Assembly (NCBI GenBank): GCA_025934385.1
Contig: JAICYE010000045.1
Coordinates: 1 to 10,430, forward strand
From: Acidimicrobiia bacterium
Lineage (GTDB): Bacteria > Actinomycetota > Acidimicrobiia > IMCC26256 > BP-133
Reading direction: 5' to 3'
Length of the DNA: 10,430 bases
The notes below the pieces were generated by a model. The model was not told where the DNA came from and ran no database searches. It saw only the letters and a program-made list of their open reading frames with translations. A program made the position numbers and the translations under genes. Numbering within the stretch: position 1 is the first letter of the stretch; each line of letters begins with the position of its first letter. Positions 1 to 6,031 of this stretch are shown here, piece by piece.

Positions 1-1052
1 GCCAGGTCGCGACGACGCAGCCGGGTCTCGTAGAGCCGGTTCACGCCCTTGGCGTCGACGAGCTTACTGCCCACCCGGAGCCGGGTGAGGAACGTGCTGG
101 CCATGCCGGCCCGGCCCTTGTCGAGGAACTCCACCATGCTGGCGTGGGTGCCGACGGCCACGATGAGCTCGGCGCCGGCCTCGGCGGAGAGGAGCATGGC
201 GACGTCCTCGCTGGTGCCCTCGGCCACGAACTCCACGTAGGAGACGCCGCAGCGGAGCAGCTCCTCCCGGCCCGGCGCCCGGCCGTCGGGATGGACGTGG
301 TGGACGAGGTCGGCACCGCAGGCCAGCGCTTCATCGGAGACCGAGTCGAAGTCGCCGATGATGATGTCGGGCCGCAGGCCGACCTCCAGGAGGGCGTCGG
401 CGCCGCCGTCGACCGCCACCAGCACCGGCTGGAACTCCCGGATGTAGGCCCGCAGCGCCTTGAGGTCGCGGCGGTAGTCGTGGCCCCGGACCACGACGAG
501 GGCGTGGCGACCCCGGAAGTCGGCCCGCAGCGGCGGGAGCACCAGCGGCTCGAAGGTGAGGCGGGCCTCCCGGCGGATCCACTCCAGCGTGTTGACGGCG
601 AAGGCCTCGAGCTCGGCGCCCATGTCGGCCCGGGCCCGCACGACCCGGCGGGCGAGGTCACAGGCGTCCTGCCGGCAGCCGGCGGCCAGAAGCTCGTCAC
701 CCCGCCAGAGGTCGGTGCCGATCAGCCGGAGCTCCTCGCCCTCGTCGACGAGATCGAGGACCTCCGGGCCGACGTCGTCGATCAGCGGGATCCCGGCTTC
801 GGCGATCAGCAGCGGCCCGACGTGGGGATAGCGCCCGGTGAACGAGGTCGAGGCGTTGACCACCGCCGACGGGCGGCGAAGGATCAGGTTCTCGGCCGCC
901 ACCCGGTCGATGTCGGCGTGGTCGATGACGGCGATGTCACCGGGAGAGAGCCGCTTCACGAGGTCCTTCGTCCGGCGGTCGGCGCGGGCGGGCCCGACGA
1001 CGACCTCGCCGGGATCGACTTCGAACTCTGGCTCGTACTGCTCGATGGCCAT
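1..1052 (-). CDS. steA: SteA, cell-separation protein with thiamine pyrophosphokinase-like fold (partial, C-terminus outside window)
   Basis: The frame reads 350 codons from ATG at 1052 and runs off the window edge. The M. tuberculosis homologue Rv1697 has about 390 residues, so roughly 40 C-terminal residues are missing. Seen: an N-terminal segment with NASTSFTGRYPHVGP (66-80), then a thiamine pyrophosphokinase-like module with VAVDGGADALLEVGLRPD (212-229), GDFDS (233-237) and TSEDVAMLLS (280-289), then VGTHASMVEFLDKGRAGMAS (300-319). Known of the family: SteA works with the coiled-coil membrane protein SteB in the RipC-FtsEX daughter-cell separation pathway of Corynebacterineae; its C-terminus is membrane-associated. 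Whether it keeps catalytic activity is unknown. The start is supported by AGGAG ten bases upstream. The gene lies 13 bp after the NAD kinase gene on the same strand, so it is probably co-transcribed. steB would be expected just beyond the window edge. Confidence 0.9.
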   Translation of the reverse strand, partial: MAIEQYEPEFEVDPGEVVVGPARADRRTKDLVKRLSPGDIAVIDHADIDRVAAENLILRRPSAVVNASTSFTGRYPHVGPLLIAEAGIPLIDDVGPEVLDLVDEGEELRLIGTDLWRGDELLAAGCRQDACDLARRVVRARADMGAELEAFAVNTLEWIRREARLTFEPLVLPPLRADFRGRHALVVVRGHDYRRDLKALRAYIREFQPVLVAVDGGADALLEVGLRPDIIIGDFDSVSDEALACGADLVHHVHPDGRAPGREELLRCGVSYVEFVAEGTSEDVAMLLSAEAGAELIVAVGTHASMVEFLDKGRAGMASTFLTRLRVGSKLVDAKGVNRLYETRLRRRDL

Positions 1053-1062
1053 CGGCTGTCGG

Positions 1063-1070
1063 CTCCTACC
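1063..1070 (-). promoter_or_regulatory. Ribosome binding site of steA overlapping the NAD kinase stop codon
   Basis: On the minus strand GGTAGGAG precedes the steA ATG, with ten bases between AGGAG and the start. The TAG inside this string is the stop codon of the NAD kinase gene (1066-1068). Termination of one gene and initiation of the next therefore use the same bases, which suggests translational coupling. This site fixes the steA start at 1052. Confidence 0.6.
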
Positions 1071-1914
1071 GGTCGGCCAGTCCGAACTTCGCCTTCAGGA
1101 CCTGATGGAAGTCGCGGGGGTGGAGGGTCATGAGCCGGGCCGGTCGGGGGCCCTCGAGACAGGTCACGCTATCGCCCGGGGAGAGCCGACCCACTTCCCG
1201 GCCGTCGAGCACGAGCCCCACCGGCAGCTGGCTGGTCACTTCGAACTCGAGTTCCTCCTCGGCACCCAGCACGAGCGAGCGGTGGAACAGCATGTGCGGC
1301 GAGACGGGGGTCAGGATCAGGCAGCGGTGGCTCGGGGAGACGATGGGGCCCTGGGCGGAGAAGTTGTAGGCCGTCGAGCCCGTCGGGGTGGCCACGATCA
1401 CCCCGTCGGCGGCGTAGGTGGTGAAGAACTTCCCATTGATCGAAACGGCCAATCGCACGAGATGGCCGCTGCTGCACTTCTCGAGGACGGCCTCGTTGAG
1501 GGCCAGCCATTTCCCCGCCGCCTCGCCGTCGGAGTCGACAACCACCGACAGCACCATCCGCTCCGAGATGGCGCACTCGCCGGCCAGGGCCCGGTGGAGG
1601 GCATCCTCCAGCTGGGGCGGCTCGACCTCGGTCAGGAAGCCGAGTTGGCCGAGGTTGACGCCGAGCACCGGCACGCCCTCCGGGGCGACGAGATCGACGG
1701 TCCGCAGCATCGTCCCGTCGCCTCCGAGGGAGAGGACGAAGTCGAGCCCGGCCGCGAAGCGCTCGACGTCGCAGGCGAGGTCGGGGAGGCCGATCGCCTC
1801 GGCGTCGGGCGCCGGGACGCGGACCTCGACACCCCGGCCGGCCAGGCACCGGGCCGCCCGCTCGGCGTAGGCCGCCGCCCGCTGGGTGTGGGGGACGATG
1901 CCGACGGCCGTCAC
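1066..1914 (-). CDS. nadK: NAD kinase
   Basis: A 282-residue protein, the usual length for bacterial NAD kinase (also called PpnK). It phosphorylates NAD at the adenosine 2'-hydroxyl to make NADP, using ATP or polyphosphate, in the cytoplasm. Seen: GGDGT (64-68), the nucleotide and catalytic motif; LGFLTE (91-96); the NE pair (N140-E141); and the glycine-rich GVIVATPTGSTAY (171-183), followed by GPIVSP (189-194) and TPVSPH (202-207). All expected family motifs are intact. The start is GTG at 1914, within GTGA, so it overlaps the tlyA stop by 4 bp. GAGG lies about ten bases upstream, inside tlyA. The family and start are secure. M. tuberculosis ppnK (Rv1695) has the same upstream neighbour, tlyA. 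Confidence 0.97.
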   Translation of the reverse strand: MTAVGIVPHTQRAAAYAERAARCLAGRGVEVRVPAPDAEAIGLPDLACDVERFAAGLDFVLSLGGDGTMLRTVDLVAPEGVPVLGVNLGQLGFLTEVEPPQLEDALHRALAGECAISERMVLSVVVDSDGEAAGKWLALNEAVLEKCSSGHLVRLAVSINGKFFTTYAADGVIVATPTGSTAYNFSAQGPIVSPSHRCLILTPVSPHMLFHRSLVLGAEEELEFEVTSQLPVGLVLDGREVGRLSPGDSVTCLEGPRPARLMTLHPRDFHQVLKAKFGLADR

Positions 1915-2714
1915 CGGCGTTGCGCCTCGTCGACGGCCGCGGCCAGCGCTTCCGAGCCGAGGGGGGGCACCTCGCCGGACGGGCGAACCCGGAAGTGACC
2001 CAGGAACTCGACGTTGCCCGCCGCCCCCCGGAGTGGCGACGGCATGACCGCCAGCGGCGCCAGCCCGTCCTCGGCGAGGGCGGCGGTCAGCGACCGCAGC
2101 ACGTCGAGGTGGACGGCGGGGTCGGTGACGAGGCCGCCCCGGCGGACGTGCTGCCGGCCGGCCTCGAACTGCGGCTTGATCAGCAGGACGGCGTCGGTGC
2201 CGTCGCGGGCCACGCCGGCCAACGCCTCCGCCACCAGGCGCAGCGAGATGAACGACAGGTCGGCCACGACCAGGTCGACGGGGACACCGTCGACGTCGCC
2301 GAGCGTGAGGTACCGGACGTTGCAGCGTTCCCTTACGGTCACCCGGGGGTCGTGGCGCAGCGACCAGGCCAGCTGGCCGGTGCCGACGTCGATGGCCACC
2401 ACCGCCGCCGCTCCCCGCTGCAGCAGGCAGTCGGTGAACCCGCCGGTCGAAGCGCCGGCGTCGAGGGCCCGCCGGCCGGCGACGCCGACGGCGAAGCGGT
2501 CGAGGGCAGCGGCCAGCTTCTCGCCGCCCCTCGAAACGAAACGGGACGGCGGCGCCTCCAGGTGGACCGGCTCGTCGGGCGAGACGAGGCGCCCGGCCCG
2601 GTCGGCCCTGGCCCCCGAGACGAGGACGAGCCCGGCTTCGATGGCCTCCTGCGCCCGGGCCCGGGACTCCGTCAGCCCCCGCCGCACGAGCTCAAGGTCC
2701 AGCCGGCGGCGCAT
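1911..2714 (-). CDS. tlyA: TlyA, 16S/23S rRNA 2'-O-methyltransferase
   Basis: With the ATG at 2714 this is a 267-residue protein, matching the roughly 268 residues of M. tuberculosis TlyA. Residues 1-58 form the S4-like RNA-binding domain (RLDLELVRRGLTESRARA near the N-terminus). FVSRGGEKL (59-67) links to the Rossmann methyltransferase domain with SAM motif DAGASTGGF (85-93), VADLSFIS (150-157), LIKPQFE (178-184) and GNVEF (233-237). The K-D-K-E catalytic set expected of 2'-O-ribose methyltransferases is K67, D152, K180 and E236. In mycobacteria TlyA methylates 16S rRNA helix 44 and 23S rRNA helix 69 cytidines, and its loss gives capreomycin resistance. An ATG at 2762 would add 16 residues (MSAVLQVKELRSRQIA) but lies inside a likely -10 element. 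The 2714 start has GAGG nine bases upstream. The gene heads the tlyA-nadK-steA operon. Confidence 0.95.
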   Translation of the reverse strand: MRRRLDLELVRRGLTESRARAQEAIEAGLVLVSGARADRAGRLVSPDEPVHLEAPPSRFVSRGGEKLAAALDRFAVGVAGRRALDAGASTGGFTDCLLQRGAAAVVAIDVGTGQLAWSLRHDPRVTVRERCNVRYLTLGDVDGVPVDLVVADLSFISLRLVAEALAGVARDGTDAVLLIKPQFEAGRQHVRRGGLVTDPAVHLDVLRSLTAALAEDGLAPLAVMPSPLRGAAGNVEFLGHFRVRPSGEVPPLGSEALAAAVDEAQRR

Positions 2715-2758
2715 GGCGATCTGCCTCGATCTGAGCTCCTTGACCTGCAGCACGGCCG

Positions 2759-2767
2759 ACATTACCA
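2759..2767 (-). promoter_or_regulatory. Possible extended -10 promoter of tlyA
   Basis: The minus strand reads TGGTAATGT, a TGn-TAnnnT extended -10. No clear -35 hexamer lies 16-18 bases upstream, which is tolerable for an extended -10. Transcription would begin near 2752 and leave a leader of about 38 bases carrying GAGG before the ATG at 2714. The element contains the alternative ATG at 2762, arguing against that start. It is based on motif match alone. Confidence 0.35.
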
Positions 2768-2775
2768 GCGTGGCC

Positions 2776-2781
2776 TAGGGT
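2776..2781 (+). promoter_or_regulatory. Possible -10 element for the rhomboid gene (leaderless start)
   Basis: TAGGGT fits the TAnnnT pattern and ends eight bases before the rhomboid ATG at 2790. The predicted transcription start would fall at or within two bases of the ATG. No Shine-Dalgarno sequence precedes this ATG, which agrees with a leaderless transcript, common in actinobacteria. No well-spaced -35 is visible; TTGACC at 2740-2745 is about 30 bases away. Weak evidence. Confidence 0.25.
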
Positions 2782-2789
2782 TCCCGGGC

Positions 2790-3572
2790 ATGGTGATCCC
2801 GATCAGGGACGACCTCCCGACGAAGTCGAAGCCCGTCCTCACGATCGCCATCATCGTCGCCTGCATCTACATCTACGGGTTCGTCCAGCCCCACCAGTCC
2901 GACCAGGAAGTGCAGTACCTGGCCCAGCACGCCGCCATCCCCTGCGAGGTGGTGCACGCCAAGCCGATATCCAACCAGCTGTCGCAGCAGTGCGACGGGC
3001 AGCTGCGCATCCCCGGGCTCTCACCGTTCAGCCCCACCGAGCCGTTCCCCCACAAGAACGTCTTCCTGGCCATCGTCGTGTCGATGTTCCTCCACGGCTC
3101 GTGGCTCCACGTGCTGGGGAACATGCTGTTCCTGTGGATCTTCGGCAACAACGTCGAGGAGCGGATGGGGCCGGTCGGCTACGCCGTCTTCTACCTGGTG
3201 GCCGGGTTCGTGGCGGCGTTGACGCACATCGCCACCCAGGTGACCTCGACCGTGCCGGTGGTCGGCGCCTCGGGAGCGATCGCCGGGGTCATGGGCGCCT
3301 ACCTGGTGCTGTTCCCCCGGGCCCGGGTGCTGACGATCATTCCGCTGTTCATCTTCTTCCCGCTCGTCTACCTGCCCGCCTGGCTCGTGCTGCTCGGCTG
3401 GCTGGCCCTGCAGTTCTTCACCAACCCCAACACCGGGGTGGCGGTGGGCGCCCACATCGGCGGGTTCATCTTCGGGGCCGCCCTCGGGCTGTTCCTGCGG
3501 GGGACGGCCCGGCCGACGGCGCCGCCGGGCCCGCCTCCGCCCGACTGGGGGTTCGGCGGAAGCCGGTACTAA
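2790..3572 (+). CDS. Rhomboid family intramembrane serine protease
   Basis: A 260-residue polytopic membrane protein that should cleave transmembrane substrates within the bilayer by a Ser-His dyad. The N-terminus MVIPIRDDLPTKSKPV is typical of actinobacterial rhomboids and supports the ATG at 2790 (a GTG is the second codon). Seen: TM1 about 15-33; a long loop 34-90; the HGSWLHVLGNMLFLW helix (102-116) with H107 and oxyanion-type N111; further helices around 129-149, 156-176 and 181-210; catalytic GASG with S161; and GAHIGG with catalytic H222 (218-236 helix). The loop carries two cysteines, C52 and C68, which could form a disulfide outside the membrane. The tail 239-260 is proline-rich. The gene is transcribed away from tlyA and its TAA overlaps the stop of the opposing phosphatase gene. 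The substrate is unknown. Family certain, exact start probable. Confidence 0.93.
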   Translation: MVIPIRDDLPTKSKPVLTIAIIVACIYIYGFVQPHQSDQEVQYLAQHAAIPCEVVHAKPISNQLSQQCDGQLRIPGLSPFSPTEPFPHKNVFLAIVVSMFLHGSWLHVLGNMLFLWIFGNNVEERMGPVGYAVFYLVAGFVAALTHIATQVTSTVPVVGASGAIAGVMGAYLVLFPRARVLTIIPLFIFFPLVYLPAWLVLLGWLALQFFTNPNTGVAVGAHIGGFIFGAALGLFLRGTARPTAPPGPPPPDWGFGGSRY

Positions 3573-3576
3573 CCGG
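3563..3576. repeat. Small inverted repeat enclosing two convergent stop codons
   Basis: CCGGT (3563-3567), loop ACTA, then ACCGG (3572-3576) form a perfect five-base-pair stem. The TAA of the rhomboid gene (3570-3572) and the TAG of the phosphatase gene (3569-3571, minus strand) lie in and beside the loop. As a palindrome it could fold in both transcripts, but there is no T-run on either side, so an intrinsic terminator is not supported. Confidence 0.3.
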
Positions 3577-4357
3577 TCAGGGCGGCGACGATCTTGTCGG
3601 CCAGCACCGCCAGGGTCGGGCCGACGAAGGCCGCGTCGTGGTCCGACCGTTCGTCCCCCGACAGGGTCGCCGCCGACACCACCAGGGCGAACGGCCAGCC
3701 GAGGGCGGCGGCCAGGGCTCCGTCGGTGGACGGGCGGTCGCCGGCCATCACCCCCCGGTCCCCGAAGCGGGCCTTGACCAGCGCCACCGTGGGTTGTTCG
3801 GGCTTGCCGGCCACCTCGGGCCGGCGTCCGGCGGCGGTGGCCACGGCCGCCACCAGCGACCCGTTGCCGGGCAGCAGCCCGTCGGGCGCCGGGTAGGTGG
3901 CGTCGAGGTTGGTGGCCACGAAGCGGGCGCCGGCCCGGACGGCGGCCGACGCCCGGTCGAGCCGGTCGAAGTCGAACGTGCGGTGCCAGCCGACGACCAC
4001 CGCCTCGGGCCGCCCGGTGTCGGGCCGGCCGGCGTCGACGACCTCGAACCCCTTCGCCTCCAGCGCCTCGACGACCCCCGGGCCGCTGCAGGCGAGGACC
4101 TTGGCGCCCGGCGGCAGGTCGGCGGCCAGCAGCTCGGCGGCGGCCAGCGCGCTGGTGAGGATCTCGGCGGCGTCGGCGGCCACGCCCAGGCGGCCCAGCT
4201 TCTCGACATAGCCGCCCACCGGGAGGCTCGAGTTGTTGGTCATGAAGCCGACCTCGAGCCCGGCCGCCCGGAACCGGGCGACCGCCTCGGCCGCGCCCGG
4301 CAACGGCTCGTCGCCGAGCCAGATCACGCCGTCGAGATCGAGGACGACCGCCGCCAC
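3569..4357 (-). CDS. HAD-IIA family phosphatase (NagD / glycerol-3-phosphate phosphatase-like)
   Basis: With GTG at 4357 this is a 262-residue cytoplasmic haloacid dehalogenase hydrolase. Seen: motif I DLDGV with nucleophile D7 and D9; motif II TNNSS (40-44); motif III lysine K185 in GKPE; motif IV GDRPSTDG (206-213) with D207 and D212. A cap domain of class IIA lies between motifs II and III. The family dephosphorylates small phosphometabolites. The syntenic M. tuberculosis gene Rv1692 is reported to encode a glycerol-3-phosphate phosphatase, so this is the best functional guess, though substrate is not set by the motifs. The start lies 11 bp after the TPR gene stop and has no Shine-Dalgarno sequence, which suggests translational coupling. 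An upstream ATG at 4483 would add 42 low-complexity Arg/Pro/Gly-rich residues overlapping the TPR gene and is rejected. Confidence 0.88.
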   Translation of the reverse strand: MAAVVLDLDGVIWLGDEPLPGAAEAVARFRAAGLEVGFMTNNSSLPVGGYVEKLGRLGVAADAAEILTSALAAAELLAADLPPGAKVLACSGPGVVEALEAKGFEVVDAGRPDTGRPEAVVVGWHRTFDFDRLDRASAAVRAGARFVATNLDATYPAPDGLLPGNGSLVAAVATAAGRRPEVAGKPEQPTVALVKARFGDRGVMAGDRPSTDGALAAALGWPFALVVSAATLSGDERSDHDAAFVGPTLAVLADKIVAALTG

Positions 4358-4368
4358 GAGGGAGGACG

Positions 4369-4785
4369 TTAGGCCGACGCCTGCCGCAGGGCGTCCTGGT
4401 AGGCCTCCTCGTCGGGCCGCATGATCGTGGCCATCTTGAGGTGGCCGCGGGCACCGGCCCGGTCGCCGGAGCGGAGCAGGCACAGGCCGAGCCCGAAGTG
4501 GGCGTAGTCGTTGACGGGGTCGAGCTCGAGGACCTTCTCGAACTCGGCCCGGGCCGCCTCGACCCGATGCGACCGGAAGTAGGCCCGGGCCAGCGCCTCC
4601 CGGATCGAGCCCTTGTCGGGCTCGAGGTCGCGGGCCCGCTCCAGGGCGACGACGGCGGCGTGGGTGTTGCCCGAGTCGAGCAGCCGGCTGCCCTCCTGGA
4701 AACGGAAATAGGCCTCGCCGGGCCCGTCCGAAGAGCCCTCGGGACCTGTGCTAGAACCGGGTCCGTCGCCCGCTCGGGGAGCCAT
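4369..4785 (-). CDS. Small tetratricopeptide repeat (TPR) protein
   Basis: A 138-residue soluble protein without signal peptide or membrane segment. After a disordered Gly/Ser/Pro-rich stretch (1-23) come three TPR-like helix pairs: about 24-58 (EAYFRFQEGSRLLDSGN start), 59-91 (ALARAYFRSHRVEAARAEFE) and 92-126 (AHFGLGLCLLRSGDRAGARG). Consensus small and aromatic positions and the helix-closing DP/EP turns (LEPD, LDPV, MRPD) are visible. TPRs act as protein-protein binding scaffolds; the partner is unknown. A conserved hypothetical gene holds the same place in M. tuberculosis (Rv1691, next to phosphatase Rv1692), and I infer this is its counterpart. The ATG at 4785 overlaps the possible ATG of the divergent DUF1015 gene. 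No other start codon is available nearby, and GGGGAAGAG lies about ten bases upstream, within the neighbour's coding region. Confidence 0.82.
   Translation of the reverse strand: MAPRAGDGPGSSTGPEGSSDGPGEAYFRFQEGSRLLDSGNTHAAVVALERARDLEPDKGSIREALARAYFRSHRVEAARAEFEKVLELDPVNDYAHFGLGLCLLRSGDRAGARGHLKMATIMRPDEEAYQDALRQASA
4776..4781 (+). promoter_or_regulatory. Ribosome binding site deciding the DUF1015 start
   Basis: GGGGAG ends two bases before ATG at 4784 but five bases before GTG at 4787. Five is a workable Shine-Dalgarno spacing and two is not, so the GTG is the likelier initiator. It also makes the protein begin MPELFPF, in line with the usual start of this family. Confidence 0.5.
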
Positions 4786-4786
4786 G

Positions 4787-6031
4787 GTGCCCGAACTCTT
4801 CCCCTTTCCCGGCCTCCGTTACCAACCTGCCGCGCTCGGCGCCGATCTCGGCGCCGTCACCGCCCCGCCCTACGACGTCATCGATGAAGAGGATCGGGCG
4901 CGGCTGGAGGCTGCCCACCCGCAGAACGCCGTCCGCCTCATTCTCCCACGCGACGTCGAGCCGGGGGATCGCTACGAGCAGGCCCACGCCCGGTTCGAGC
5001 AGTGGCGGGGGGACGGGATCCTGGCCGTCGACGAGCCCCACCTCTACGTCTACCGGATGGCCTTCAACGACGAGGAGGGCCGGCCGCGGCGGATGACCGG
5101 CGTCGTCGGAGCCCTGGAGCTGGCACCGCTCGGCGAGGGTGTGTACCCCCACGAGAAGACGCTGGCCAAGGCCAAGTCCGACCGGCTCGATCTGCTCCGG
5201 GCGACCCGGACCAATCTCGACCCGGTGTGGGGGCTGTCGCTCGCCCCGGGGCTGTCGGGGGTGCTCGAACCGCTGGCCACCGGGGAGCCGGCGGCGACGT
5301 CGGTCGACGGCGACGGCGTCGAGCACTGCCTGTTCCCCGTGACCGGCGACGCTGTCGAGCGCATCCGGGCCATGATCGCCGCCGAGCCGCTGGTGATCGC
5401 CGACGGCCACCACCGCTACGAGACGGCGCTGGCCTACCAGGAGGAGCGGCGGGCAGCGGGGGTCGACGACCCCGGCGCCGACCGCATCATGATGCTGGTG
5501 GTCGAGCTGACCGAGGAGCAGCTGGTGGTGCGGCCGATCCACCGGCTCCTGCGCAACGTGCGGCACGAGTTCCGGGGCAAGCTCAACTTCGCCTGCACCG
5601 TCTCGCTGCTGGGCCCCAACACCCCCGACGGCGTCCGGTACCTGCTCGGCGAGATGGAGCGGACCGAGTCGATGGGCATCGTCGACGGACCGGGGCTGGC
5701 GCTGCTGACCCCCAAACTCGATGTCCTCCGGACCGGGCTCGACAGCCTGCCGGAGCCACTGCGCGACGTCGACTCCACCCGGTTCGTCGTCATGTTGGGC
5801 CGCATGTCGCTGTCGATCGAGCTGCCGGACGTCGACTACCGCCACGACGCCCTGCACGTGGCCGAGATGGTGGCGAAGGGCGCGGCCGACGCCGCCATCC
5901 TGCTCCGGCCGGCGTCGATCGATCAGATCACCATGGTGGCCGCCGCCGGGCTCCGCATGACCCAGAAGACGACGTTCTTCCAGCCCAAGCCCCTCACGGG
6001 GCTCGTGTTCCGCTCGCTGGATCTGGGTTAG
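4787..6031 (+). CDS. DUF1015 family protein
   Basis: A 414-residue soluble protein from GTG at 4787 (one residue longer if ATG at 4784 is used). It is recognised by the family's conserved blocks: PFPGLRY near residue 7, APPYDVI (26-32), YPHEKTL (120-126) followed by KSDRLDLLRATRTNLDPVW (130-148), IADGHHRYETAL (204-215) and PIHRLL (250-255). The His-rich DGHHRYET block and the invariant arginines look like an active or ligand-binding site, but the biochemical role of DUF1015 is not established. In other bacteria the family is often found near serine biosynthesis genes such as serA; nothing of that kind is visible here. No membrane segments or signal peptide. The gene starts back to back with the TPR gene, so its promoter must lie inside that gene. 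Its last 38 bp overlap the 3' end of the opposing zinc-site gene. Confidence 0.92.
   Translation: MPELFPFPGLRYQPAALGADLGAVTAPPYDVIDEEDRARLEAAHPQNAVRLILPRDVEPGDRYEQAHARFEQWRGDGILAVDEPHLYVYRMAFNDEEGRPRRMTGVVGALELAPLGEGVYPHEKTLAKAKSDRLDLLRATRTNLDPVWGLSLAPGLSGVLEPLATGEPAATSVDGDGVEHCLFPVTGDAVERIRAMIAAEPLVIADGHHRYETALAYQEERRAAGVDDPGADRIMMLVVELTEEQLVVRPIHRLLRNVRHEFRGKLNFACTVSLLGPNTPDGVRYLLGEMERTESMGIVDGPGLALLTPKLDVLRTGLDSLPEPLRDVDSTRFVVMLGRMSLSIELPDVDYRHDALHVAEMVAKGAADAAILLRPASIDQITMVAAAGLRMTQKTTFFQPKPLTGLVFRSLDLG

Noticed and set aside
144..1998. Long plus-strand reading frames opposite steA and NAD kinase (144-1133 and 838-1998)
   Set aside because: Their products are low-complexity Arg/Gly/Asp/His-rich or Ser/Thr/Arg-rich text with no family motif. 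They mirror GC-biased codons of clear minus-strand genes.
1920..2789. Upstream extension of the rhomboid frame by about 290 codons
   Set aside because: The extension is antisense to tlyA and has no domain. The family N-terminus MVIPIRDD begins at 2790.
4358..4483. ATG at 4483 as start of the HAD phosphatase
   Set aside because: It would add 42 Arg/Pro/Gly-rich residues overlapping the TPR gene, and the catalytic DLDG motif should lie near the N-terminus, as it does from GTG at 4357.
4741..4783. Conventional promoter upstream of the DUF1015 gene
   Set aside because: TAGAAC at 4752-4757 is the nearest -10-like string, but it lacks the final T and has no -35 at a usual spacing.
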